A stretch of 7,769 nucleotides of DNA from DATFEN01 sp035691285 (GCA_035691285.1 DASSJI010000028.1:1-7769); one strand, 5' to 3'. Counted from the first letter of the stretch, positions 1 through 6,074 are shown. The notes: generated by a model from the sequence alone, not told the origin. Made by a program: numbers and translations.

Positions 1-49
1 GGTTTGCTTTTCAGCGGCTTGGAATCGATTTCGGGTGACGAGAATCGGT
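1..49. other. short edge region downstream of tRNA-Glu
   Basis: These 49 bases lie 3' of the tRNA on its strand. I see no strong hairpin plus T-tract terminator, no second tRNA and no coding frame that can be judged at this length. The tRNA transcript may continue past the window edge. Confidence 0.4.
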
Positions 50-124
50 TGGTAGCGCTACGGGGATTCGAACCCCGGTTTGATGGCTGAGAACCACCCG
101 TCCTAACCCCTAGACGATAGCGCC
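50..124 (-). tRNA. tRNA-Glu (anticodon CTC), CCA encoded
   Basis: Read on the minus strand, this 75-nt stretch folds into a complete cloverleaf. The acceptor stem GGCGCTA pairs with TAGCGCT, with one G-U pair at position 1-72. The D arm runs from GTCT to AGGAC, the anticodon stem is GGTGG/CCATC, and the loop is TTCTCAG. The variable loop is AAAC, and the T arm is CGGGG-TTCGAAT-CCCCG. The loop places CTC at positions 34-36, which decodes the glutamate codon GAG. The discriminator base is A, and the 3' CCA is encoded in the DNA (plus-strand TGG at 50-52). The sequence supports a functional tRNA with no mismatched stems. It supplies Glu-tRNA for GAG codons, which should dominate glutamate coding in such a GC-rich genome. 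Confidence 0.97.
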
Positions 125-131
125 GTCCGGC

Positions 132-160
132 AGTATAGGAACGCGGCCAGAGGGTGTCAA
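132..160 (-). promoter_or_regulatory. sigma70-type promoter of the tRNA-Glu gene
   Basis: On the minus strand a perfect -35 box TTGACA (155-160) is followed, after exactly 17 nt, by the -10 box TATACT (132-137, 5 of 6 consensus). The -10 ends only 7 nt before the first base of the mature tRNA. Transcription should therefore start at about 124-126, giving a leader of roughly 0-3 nt. The match quality and position make this the promoter of the tRNA; the exact start point is inferred from the usual -10 to +1 distance. Confidence 0.85.
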
Positions 161-351
161 CCCGACGTACAGGTCAGAAAGTCGTGGGTTCTCAACGAAC
201 GCGATCCCGTCAACACACTGATTACAAGAGGGATAGGAGACTTGACCCCTTGCGGAATCGGTGAGGGACATCACAGACAGCGAGGGCTTTCGAGGAGTAG
301 ATTCTGGCAATTCATTCGGTGAGCGTGTCACTCCCCCCAGGCACGCGTCAC
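161..351. other. divergent intergenic spacer without recognisable gene
   Basis: This spacer separates the tRNA promoter from the lipoprotein gene and is clearly less GC-rich than the coding regions. Open frames crossing it run into the tRNA or lack exported-protein or codon-bias features. I looked for a plus-strand promoter for the lipoprotein gene. TTGACC at 242-247 resembles a -35 box but has no convincing -10 box 16-19 nt downstream. TAGATT at 298-303 resembles a -10 box but has no -35 partner. A promoter must presumably lie here, perhaps for an alternative sigma factor, but I cannot place it. Confidence 0.5.
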
Positions 352-357
352 GGGAGG
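352..357 (+). promoter_or_regulatory. ribosome binding site deciding the lipoprotein start
   Basis: GGGAGG lies 9 nt before the ATG at 367. This fixes the start there rather than at the in-frame GTG at 319, which would add 16 residues before the signal peptide. CTCCC at 331-335 could pair with GGGAG at 352-356, but five base pairs is too little to argue for control. Confidence 0.75.
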
Positions 358-366
358 TTGAATCCC

Positions 367-1344
367 ATGTCTTCGAGACGTTCAGCGGTCATAGCAGTGC
401 TGTGCGCCTTGGCCGCCGTCGCGATCGCGGCGTGCGGCGGCGGCAGCCCCGCGGGCCCCAGCTCGGCCCAGGGAGTGAGCCTCAGCGGCCGCGTTGTCGG
501 CGGCCCCGTCGGTTTCGCTTCGGCATCATCCGGCGCCTCCTCCGCCGTCACCCTCACCGTCAAGGTTCAAGAGACCGGCGACCAGACGACCATCACCACC
601 GACGGAACGTTCACGCTGCGCGGCCTGCCCGAGGGCGCTTTCATCCTCGAGTTCTGGGAAGGTGGCGTAGGCGGCACTCTGCTGGGCACGATCGCGTTCA
701 CGGAAGTCAACCCGAACCAGCAGATCACCATCACCGTCTCGCTCGACGGCGGCACCGTGACGCTCCTCGAGCAGCGCCGCAACGGCATCGGCCACGGCGA
801 CGTCGAGATCGAGGGCTTGGTCGAAGTGGCGCCGGCCACGCCCGACCCGAACACCGAGAACACGTTCACGATCGACGGGTACACGGTCGTCACGCGGCCT
901 CTCGAGACGTCCATCCGCGAGGGCAACCGGCGTCGCACCGTCGCGGACGTTACCCAGGGCCGGAGGGTCCACGTCAAGGGCGTCTGGGAGACGAGCGCGA
1001 CCGGGGGACAGCAGGTGCTCGCCCACGAGATCAAGCTGCAAGCAGACGACGAGGGCGACGACGGCGGCGGCAAGAACACCTGGTGCCCCGACTCCGGCAA
1101 CAAGGCCGAGGTCGAGGGCAAGATTACGGCGCCGCCAGCCGACCCGACCATCAGGGTCACTCAGCAGGGCAAGGGCGATTTCCTCGTCACCGTGGACAGC
1201 TCCACACGCATCCGCAAGGGCAACACCACGCTGACGTTTGCGGATCTGAAGCAAGGCAACCGCGTGCACGTGAAGGGCACGAGCCAGGGTCTCTCGGGCG
1301 AGACCTGCGGTGTCCAGGCCTCCGAAGTCAAGCTCCAGAACTAG
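367..1344 (+). CDS. lipoprotein with two DUF5666-like repeats
   Basis: This 325-residue protein starts with a lipoprotein signal peptide: SRR near the N terminus, a hydrophobic stretch from about 7 to 22, and a lipobox I-A-A-C with the lipidated cysteine at residue 23. It is therefore predicted to be membrane-anchored and periplasmic or outer-membrane facing. Residues 37-135 form a beta-rich module reminiscent of carboxypeptidase-regulatory-like folds (TFTLRGLPEGAFIL). Two diverged copies of a DUF5666-like beta module follow at about 145-225 and 247-324. Each has a conserved core, VTQGRRVHVKG at 195-205 and LKQGNRVHVKG at 294-304, and ends in an EIKLQ/EVKLQ strand. An acidic-glycine linker (226-236) separates them. 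The second copy carries Cys240 and Cys314, a possible disulfide. The biochemical function is unknown. It lies 4 bp upstream of another exported protein gene, which suggests a shared envelope role. The DUF5666 assignment is from motif recognition only. Confidence 0.85.
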   Translation: MSSRRSAVIAVLCALAAVAIAACGGGSPAGPSSAQGVSLSGRVVGGPVGFASASSGASSAVTLTVKVQETGDQTTITTDGTFTLRGLPEGAFILEFWEGGVGGTLLGTIAFTEVNPNQQITITVSLDGGTVTLLEQRRNGIGHGDVEIEGLVEVAPATPDPNTENTFTIDGYTVVTRPLETSIREGNRRRTVADVTQGRRVHVKGVWETSATGGQQVLAHEIKLQADDEGDDGGGKNTWCPDSGNKAEVEGKITAPPADPTIRVTQQGKGDFLVTVDSSTRIRKGNTTLTFADLKQGNRVHVKGTSQGLSGETCGVQASEVKLQN

Positions 1345-1348
1345 GGCG

Positions 1349-2215
1349 ATGCTCAAGCCCGCAGCCCTGGCGCTGGCCGCGCTCGTCGCGGCCAGCGCCG
1401 CACCGCCTCTGCGCGCGCAGGACCGTGACGAGGCCCGCCCGCGCGACATCCAGCGCCTCCAGGAGGAGCTGCAGAATCTCGACGAGCAGCTCAAGGGCCT
1501 CGAGCCCGGCGATCGGCAGGCCGAGGACTTCCGCGACCGCGCCGAGGAGATCCGCGAAGAGGCCATCTACCTCAAGGTGAAGATGCGCAAGCACGAGCGC
1601 GCGGGCCGCGAGGGCACCGGCGTCTCGTACGACGAGGTCGCGGAGCTCCACCGGTCGATTCGCGACCTGCGCGAGGATGTCGAGGCCGCCTTCGGCGGCC
1701 GCTATGACGACCGCGAGCTGCGCCTGTCCGAAGGCACCGAGTTCGACGTGCGTCTCGACCAGGCCGTCTCGTCGAAGACCGCCCGCCGCGAAGACCGCGT
1801 GGAGGCGTCGGTGGCGTCGCCTCTCCGGGCCGACGGCCGCCTCGCACTTCCCGCCGGGACGCGCGTGCGCGGCATCGTCCGAAGCGTCGAGCCGGCGGAG
1901 CGGCCGTCGAAGGAAGGCCGCCTGGAGCTCGAGTTCGACGCCGTCTATCTCGACCGCGAGCGCGTCGCCATGCTGGGCCGTGTCACGGCGGTGGGAGAAG
2001 GCGGACTCAAGAAGGAAGCGGGCAAGGCCGGCATCGGCGCCACGCTGGGCGCCGTGCTGGGTGGCATCTTCGGAGGCAAGGAGGGCGCCATCGTCGGTGT
2101 CGTCCTCGGCGGCACCGGAGCGGTCGTCGGCACGAAGGGCGAGGACGTGACGCTGCCCGCGGGCGCCCTCGTGCGCGTCCGCCTGTCGAAGCCCCTGGTG
2201 CTGCCCCGCCGTTAG
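1349..2215 (+). CDS. exported coiled-coil / glycine-zipper protein of unknown function
   Basis: This 288-residue protein has a Sec signal peptide: MLKP, a hydrophobic alanine/leucine run, and likely cleavage after Ala23 (LRA-Q). Residues 32-115 are charged, heptad-like and probably coiled coil (QRLQEELQNLDEQLKGLE). Residues about 127-215 look beta-rich, with the motif LPAGTRVRGIV at 168-177. A glycine zipper follows at about 225-262, rich in GxxxG spacing (ATLGAVLGGIFGGKEGAIVG), then a closing LPAGALVRVRL strand (269-279) that echoes the earlier motif. This arrangement resembles periplasmic proteins annotated only as hypothetical or as TrbI/VirB10-like beta domains; I cannot assign a function. 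The ATG at 1349 was chosen because it opens the signal peptide; an in-frame ATG at 1310 would overlap the previous gene. It lies 4 bp after the lipoprotein stop with only a weak SD, so translational coupling is likely. Confidence 0.82.
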   Translation: MLKPAALALAALVAASAAPPLRAQDRDEARPRDIQRLQEELQNLDEQLKGLEPGDRQAEDFRDRAEEIREEAIYLKVKMRKHERAGREGTGVSYDEVAELHRSIRDLREDVEAAFGGRYDDRELRLSEGTEFDVRLDQAVSSKTARREDRVEASVASPLRADGRLALPAGTRVRGIVRSVEPAERPSKEGRLELEFDAVYLDRERVAMLGRVTAVGEGGLKKEAGKAGIGATLGAVLGGIFGGKEGAIVGVVLGGTGAVVGTKGEDVTLPAGALVRVRLSKPLVLPRR

Positions 2216-2226
2216 GCTCGTCGGCC

Positions 2227-2258
2227 TCCCGCCGCCTGGGTTAGAGTCTGCGGCGGGA
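2227..2258 (+). repeat. 9-bp perfect inverted repeat upstream of proC
   Basis: TCCCGCCGC (2227-2235) is the exact reverse complement of GCGGCGGGA (2250-2258), separated by 14 nt. The right arm contains the only SD-like purine run (GGCGGGA) and ends 7 nt before the proC ATG at 2266. The hairpin could hide the ribosome binding site or attenuate read-through from the upstream pair. No T tract follows on the plus strand, so it is not a standard intrinsic terminator. Confidence 0.6.
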
Positions 2259-2265
2259 TACCGAC

Positions 2266-3090
2266 ATGCTCGAGAAGAAGACGATCGCCGTCCTGGGAGC
2301 CGGCACGATGGGCCAGGCCATCGTGGGCGGGCTCATCGCCCACGGCCAGCCGCGCGGCCGCGTGGTCGCCACGACGCGCACGCGCGACGCGGCGGCGCGC
2401 CTCGCCCGCGAGCACGGGATCAAGGTCGGGACCGACAACGCCGCGGCCGCCTCGCGAGCCGACGTGGTGGTGCTCACCCTGAAGCCCATGAACATCCTGC
2501 CGGTCTGCCGCGCCCTCGTCGAGGCGAAGGCCGTGAAGCGCGGCGCCCTCGTCATCTCCATCGCCGCCGGGGTGAAGATCGAGGCCATCGCCGGGGTGCT
2601 GGGCGACCACGTGCCCATCGTGCGCGCCATGCCGAACACGCCGTGCGCGATCGGCCAGGGCATGACCGTGCTGTCGCGCGGACCCCGTGCCGGCGAGGGT
2701 CACATCGCGCTCGCGCGCAAGCTGTTCGCTCCGCTCGGCCGCGTCGCCGAGCTGGAGGAGAAGCACATGGACACGGTCACCGGCCTCAGCGCCTCCGGGC
2801 CGGCCTTCGTGTTCGTGATGATCGAGGCGCTGGCCGACGGCGGCGTGGCGCGCGGCCTGCCGCGCCAGGTGGCGATCGAGATGGCCGCGCAGATGGTGTT
2901 TGGCGCCGCAGCGATGGTGCTCGAGTCCGGCCGCCACCCGGCCGCGCTGAAGGACGACGTGACGACGCCGGCGGGCTGCACCATCGCCGGCATCCTGGCC
3001 CTCGAGGACGGCCGGATCCGCTCGGTGCTCTCCCGCGCCGTCGAGGTGGCGAGCGTGCGGGCCGGCGAGCTGGGCGGGCCGAAGGCCTGA
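2266..3090 (+). CDS. proC: pyrroline-5-carboxylate reductase
   Basis: This enzyme reduces L-1-pyrroline-5-carboxylate to L-proline with NAD(P)H, the last step of proline biosynthesis, in the cytoplasm. The 274-residue length is typical of bacterial ProC. An N-terminal Rossmann fold shows the dinucleotide-binding loop GAGTMGQAI at 11-19. Other family landmarks are LKP at 72-74, AMPNTP at 121-126, GLSASGPAFVF at 173-183, and the substrate-site segment DDVTTPAGCTIAGI at 230-243. The C-terminal helical dimerisation domain ends in a typical RAVEVASVRAGELG segment. Compared with the usual SPGG(T/A)T core, the second position of the glycine pair region reads PAGCT, with Ala replacing the first Gly; the threonine before Ile is kept. 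It sits 50 bp downstream of the glycine-zipper gene in the same direction, so read-through is possible, but no functional link to it is evident. Confidence 0.96.
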   Translation: MLEKKTIAVLGAGTMGQAIVGGLIAHGQPRGRVVATTRTRDAAARLAREHGIKVGTDNAAAASRADVVVLTLKPMNILPVCRALVEAKAVKRGALVISIAAGVKIEAIAGVLGDHVPIVRAMPNTPCAIGQGMTVLSRGPRAGEGHIALARKLFAPLGRVAELEEKHMDTVTGLSASGPAFVFVMIEALADGGVARGLPRQVAIEMAAQMVFGAAAMVLESGRHPAALKDDVTTPAGCTIAGILALEDGRIRSVLSRAVEVASVRAGELGGPKA

Positions 3091-3103
3091 TCCCGCTTCG
3101 GGA
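3091..3103. terminator. short hairpin directly after the proC stop
   Basis: TCCCG-CTT-CGGGA forms a 5-bp perfect stem with a 3-nt loop, starting on the base after the proC TGA. It lacks a downstream T run on the plus strand. It may contribute to 3'-end formation or stability of the proC transcript. Confidence 0.35.
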
Positions 3104-3108
3104 AGAAA

Positions 3109-3136
3109 GCCCCGGACCGCGCGAGCGATCCGGGGC
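3109..3136 (-). terminator. probable intrinsic terminator of the Asp-box protein gene
   Basis: GCCCCGGA (3109-3116) pairs perfectly with TCCGGGGC (3129-3136). A CGC/GCG inner stem extends it by three pairs past one mismatch. On the minus strand the hairpin begins 17 nt after the stop codon at 3154 and is followed immediately by TTTCTTCCC, a moderately T-rich tract. That favours termination of the minus-strand gene. On the plus strand the inner loop is GCGA, a GNRA-type tetraloop, and the downstream sequence has no T run. The structure may act in both directions at this convergent junction. Confidence 0.6.
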
Positions 3137-3153
3137 GAAGGGTCGTGTGCGGC

Positions 3154-5976
3154 CTAGGGCAGCGCCAGCATCCAGGCCCCGAGCCCGTGCGTGGCCGCGT
3201 ACAGCCGCCGCGCGGCCGGCGCGATGGTGAGCCCCGAGACCTCGGCCTTGGGCAGCCCGTCCGCGGCGTTGAGCCAGGCGGCGGATCCCGCCGCGCGGCG
3301 CAGCACGCCGAAGTCCGTCGCGACGTACAGATCACCGGTCAGGTCGTCGCGCGCGACGTCGTTCGCGGGCAGGTCGCCGAGTGCGGTTCCTCCGCTGCCG
3401 TCCAGGCTGGTCCAGGTCGCGGTCCCGGCGCCGGGGTCGTAGACGACCTCGAAGACGTGGCCGGGCGTCAACGGCGTGACGGCGCTGTAGCCGCCGTACG
3501 AGATCCAGGCGCGGTTGGCGTTCTGAGGATCCACGTAGATGCTGCTCACGAAGCGGTTCGGATCGTTCGGCGCGAGGCTGTCGAGGCGGGTGAACGTGAC
3601 CGCGCTCGCCGGCTCGGCGTCGGCGTTCCTCGAGATGAACACGCGTCCCGTGCTGGTGGCGGCCCACAGCGTCTGCGAGTCGCCCGGCGCCCGCTCCACC
3701 GCCGACACCGTGCCACCGGAGCGGTCGGTGCCGTACTGCGCGGGCGGCGTCATGCCCCCGTAGGTCAGACGCGTAGCCTGGTAGCTCCCGGGGCTCGGCA
3801 AGGACGGGAACGGCGGCGTTGTGTACGCCGTCGCGCCGAGCGGCAGCCAGTCGCCGCAGAAGTCCGTGAAGCTGCCCTTGAACTCGTTGCAGCGGGCGCG
3901 CAGGCCCTGAACCGAGAGGGCGCCGCGGCCGTGGGTCTTGGTGCGCCAGACGTGGCTGAGGCCCGCGTACATCCAGCCGCTCTCGACCGGGTCCGAGATG
4001 ATCGGGATGTAGAACGCCTGCGGCTCGTTGCCGTAGTAGAGCCGGTCGGCGATCCAGTTCCAGTCGTGGACCGCGCCGTTCGTGAAGTTCGCCTCGGGTG
4101 TGGCGGCGAAGAAGGTGTGGAAGCGGAACGATCCGTCGGCGGCATCGTATCCGGACTGGCCGCCGTCGCCCCAGAACGTCTGCTTCCAGTAGGTGGGCGA
4201 CGCGGAGGTCTGGAACGTGCCGTTGTCCTGGGTGCCGCCCTGGAGCTGGTTCGCGTTGCGCGGATCGACCGAGAGGCTCTGGAACTGGAGCGTCGCGAGG
4301 CCTCGGTTGATGGCTTCGAGGCGAGCCGGGATGCGCGAGAGGAGCTGCTCGCAGCGGGCGCGGGCGGGCGCGCTCAGGGTGCGCCAGTTGCAGCTCTTGG
4401 AGCCGTTCACGAAGCCGCCGCTCGAGCGCATCACGCCCCCGTCGGAGCCGGACCAGAACTGGAACGGGTTGCCCGGGTTCACGAGCAGCGCGTGGTGATC
4501 GGGGTGCAGGCCGTTCGGATAGAAGCTGTCCGTGCCGTCCTTGGTCATGTCCGTGAACGACACGCCGGCGTCGGTCGAGAGCACCACCGCGCGGCCGTTC
4601 GAGATGTTGGTCGGCTCGCCGTACTGATAGGAGCCGCCGATGTAAACGATGTCCGGGTGCCCGGGCGGCGTCACGACCATGTTGTCGTACCAGCACTGGC
4701 CCGTGCAGTAGTTGTAGCTGCCGAAGCCCGAGTTGGCGGGGTCTGCGCTCGTCAGGTCCGTGAACACCGGCGCGCCGGTCGCCACGTCGTCGCTGCGGAA
4801 GAGGCGGGCGTAGGGCGAGGGCGAGCCCACCGAGCCCTCGCCCACGTACATCCGCGTCTTGCCGTTCGCCAGCAACGTGACGGCGATCTCCGGCCGCATG
4901 GTGTTCTCGGCCGCGTTCAGCGACGGCTTGATCTGCGTCCAGGTGGCCCCCGCGTCGTTGGAGCGCCACACGCCACGCTGGTACGAGCCGGCGTACACGA
5001 TGCTCGGGTCGGCGGGATCGATCGCGACGCGCCGGACACCTCGGATGGAGCAGGCGACTCCGGTCACGGGATAGCAGTCGGCGGCGTTGGCCGTGCCGTT
5101 GTGGAGGAACGTGAAGGTCGCGCCGCCGTCGGTGGACTTCCACAGCCCGAACGGCTGGGCGACCGGTGGGTTCGTCGTGGCGCCGCCGGTCACCGAAGAC
5201 ACGCCGCGCACGCCGCGCGTGGTGCCGACGTAGATCGCGCCCGGCGCCAGGGCGATCGAGCCGACGGAACGGCCGGCGAAGTACGTGCCGCCGATGGGCC
5301 CGGTCCAGGTGTCGCCGCCGTCGTCGGAGCGGTAGAGGCCGACGCCCGCGCCCGAGTCGCCCGAGGCGTTCGCCTCCCCGGTGCCGACCCAGACCGTGTC
5401 GCCGTCGACGACGACGGAGCCCGCGGTGTTGATCCCGATGTCCGCCGTGAGGAACTTCCACTGCGGGCTGCCGGCGAGGGCGTCGTCGGTGCGCCAGAGG
5501 CCGCCCCCGGCGGCCGCGACGTACAGCCGACAGTTCCCCGGCGCGCATTCGCCGCCGAGCGCCATGGCCGTGACGCGCCCGGACGATTCGTACTGGCTGG
5601 GGACGTAGCTGAAGCGCCACTTCGTCTCCTGGTACACGGCGCTCGTGGGCCCCAGGGACACCCAATCACCGGTCCGGGCGCGGCCGAGGCCGCGGCCTTT
5701 CACGGCGTCGAAGGCCTGGCCGGCGGCGGCGTAGTGGGTGAACGGGATCTCGGCCTCGGGATAGGCGCGGTTCGCGTACTTCTCCTCGCTGTAGGAGAGG
5801 CGACCGTCGCCGGCTTCGCCTTCCTTGCCGGGAGCGGTCAGGTGCAGCGCCCCCCGTCGCTCGGCGGCGGGAGGGACGCGAAGCGCCCCCTCGTCCGAAG
5901 GGAGCGGGCGGCTCGTGGCGGCGAGACCGAAGAGGCCGGCCCCGAGCGTGAAGAACATGGTCAACCAGCGTTTCAT
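3154..5976 (-). CDS. secreted BNR/Asp-box beta-propeller protein, function unknown
   Basis: This large exported protein (940 residues) starts MKRWLTMFFTLGAGLFGLAA, a clear Sec signal peptide. After a polar linker and the opening DWVSLGP (104-110), residues about 130-520 carry a series of Asp-box (BNR) turns: RSDDGGDTW 216-224, KSTDGGATF 280-288, RSNDAGATW 338-346 and STDAGVSF 467-474. These alternate with strands such as LYVAAAGGGLWR and IVYAGSYQRGVWR, as in sialidase-, VPS10- and GH74-type propellers. Further propeller-like strands continue to the C terminus (LSVDPRNANQLQGGTQDNGTF 568-588; IYVDPQNANRAWISYGGY 813-830; LYVATDFGVLRR 883-894), suggesting two propellers. Cysteines occur in close pairs (144/149, 301/309, 424/428), typical of extracytoplasmic disulfides. 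I see no sialidase FRIP motif near the N terminus and no placeable catalytic residues, so an enzymatic role is not supported; binding or adhesion is equally possible. The start is set by AAGGAG at 5987-5992. Confidence 0.88.
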   Translation of the reverse strand: MKRWLTMFFTLGAGLFGLAATSRPLPSDEGALRVPPAAERRGALHLTAPGKEGEAGDGRLSYSEEKYANRAYPEAEIPFTHYAAAGQAFDAVKGRGLGRARTGDWVSLGPTSAVYQETKWRFSYVPSQYESSGRVTAMALGGECAPGNCRLYVAAAGGGLWRTDDALAGSPQWKFLTADIGINTAGSVVVDGDTVWVGTGEANASGDSGAGVGLYRSDDGGDTWTGPIGGTYFAGRSVGSIALAPGAIYVGTTRGVRGVSSVTGGATTNPPVAQPFGLWKSTDGGATFTFLHNGTANAADCYPVTGVACSIRGVRRVAIDPADPSIVYAGSYQRGVWRSNDAGATWTQIKPSLNAAENTMRPEIAVTLLANGKTRMYVGEGSVGSPSPYARLFRSDDVATGAPVFTDLTSADPANSGFGSYNYCTGQCWYDNMVVTPPGHPDIVYIGGSYQYGEPTNISNGRAVVLSTDAGVSFTDMTKDGTDSFYPNGLHPDHHALLVNPGNPFQFWSGSDGGVMRSSGGFVNGSKSCNWRTLSAPARARCEQLLSRIPARLEAINRGLATLQFQSLSVDPRNANQLQGGTQDNGTFQTSASPTYWKQTFWGDGGQSGYDAADGSFRFHTFFAATPEANFTNGAVHDWNWIADRLYYGNEPQAFYIPIISDPVESGWMYAGLSHVWRTKTHGRGALSVQGLRARCNEFKGSFTDFCGDWLPLGATAYTTPPFPSLPSPGSYQATRLTYGGMTPPAQYGTDRSGGTVSAVERAPGDSQTLWAATSTGRVFISRNADAEPASAVTFTRLDSLAPNDPNRFVSSIYVDPQNANRAWISYGGYSAVTPLTPGHVFEVVYDPGAGTATWTSLDGSGGTALGDLPANDVARDDLTGDLYVATDFGVLRRAAGSAAWLNAADGLPKAEVSGLTIAPAARRLYAATHGLGAWMLALP

Positions 5977-5986
5977 GAGCAGAGCA

Positions 5987-5992
5987 CTCCTT
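5987..5992 (-). promoter_or_regulatory. ribosome binding site of the Asp-box protein gene
   Basis: AAGGAG on the minus strand sits 10 nt before the ATG at 5976. It selects this start over upstream in-frame ATGs (for example the one at 6120), which would run into glnS and place about 48 polar residues before the signal peptide. Confidence 0.8.
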
Positions 5993-6033
5993 GACAGAAC
6001 GAGTCCGGGAACAGGGGAGGGATGTCGGCGCCG

Positions 6034-6063
6034 AGTATCGCGCTCCATTCGAACGGAAGTCAA
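6034..6063 (-). promoter_or_regulatory. sigma70-like promoter of the Asp-box protein gene
   Basis: On the minus strand TTGACT (6058-6063, 5 of 6 consensus) is separated by 18 nt from GATACT (6034-6039, 4 of 6). The predicted start near 6027 leaves a leader of about 50 nt ending in a good SD. Its place in the 116-bp gap after glnS argues for independent expression of the secreted protein. Confidence 0.6.
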
Positions 6064-6074
6064 GAGGTCTGACT
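6058..6074. repeat. inverted repeat overlapping the -35 box (operator-like)
   Basis: AGTCA (6058-6062) and TGACT (6070-6074) are perfect inverted arms around a 7-nt centre. The left arm overlaps the -35 hexamer of the predicted promoter, where a repressor or activator dimer could bind. Five-base arms can occur by chance, so this is only a candidate site. It is also a weak hairpin downstream of the glnS stop, but without a T tract. Confidence 0.35.

Noticed and set aside
1..124. tRNA-Glu as an integration site for a mobile element
   Set aside because: No integrase gene, second copy of the tRNA 3' end or direct repeat is visible, and the neighbouring genes look chromosomal.
242..272. TTGACC as a -35 box for the lipoprotein gene
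   Set aside because: No acceptable -10 hexamer is found at 16-19 nt spacing; the best options match only two or three consensus positions.
110..331. A 73-codon minus-strand frame in the spacer between tRNA-Glu and the lipoprotein gene
   Set aside because: It runs through the tRNA promoter into the tRNA 5' end and has no supporting RBS or recognisable sequence, so it is unlikely to be translated.
526..1566. A 346-codon minus-strand frame opposite the envelope gene pair
   Set aside because: Composition-driven antisense frame without motifs, contradicted by signal peptides and domains on the plus strand.
261..1580. A 439-codon plus-strand frame overlapping the lipoprotein gene
   Set aside because: It is Arg/His/Pro-rich, lacks an RBS-supported start and overlaps two well-supported genes in another frame; a GC shadow.
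4327..4335. SRIP at residues 547-550 of the Asp-box protein, resembling the sialidase FRIP motif
   Set aside because: In sialidases this motif precedes the first Asp box near the N terminus. Here it lies after all clear Asp boxes, within a helix-like Arg/Ala-rich insertion, so it is probably coincidental.
3145..5994. A 949-codon open frame on the plus strand opposite the Asp-box protein gene
   Set aside because: Its translation is low-complexity Arg/Ala/Gly/Val sequence with no domain pattern, and it mirrors the GC-biased codons of the minus-strand gene. The minus-strand product has a signal peptide, RBS and family motifs, so the antisense frame is a shadow.
5991..5996. TTGACA on the plus strand as a promoter element
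   Set aside because: It has no plausible -10 box downstream, points into the antisense of glnS, and is explained by the RBS region of the minus-strand gene.
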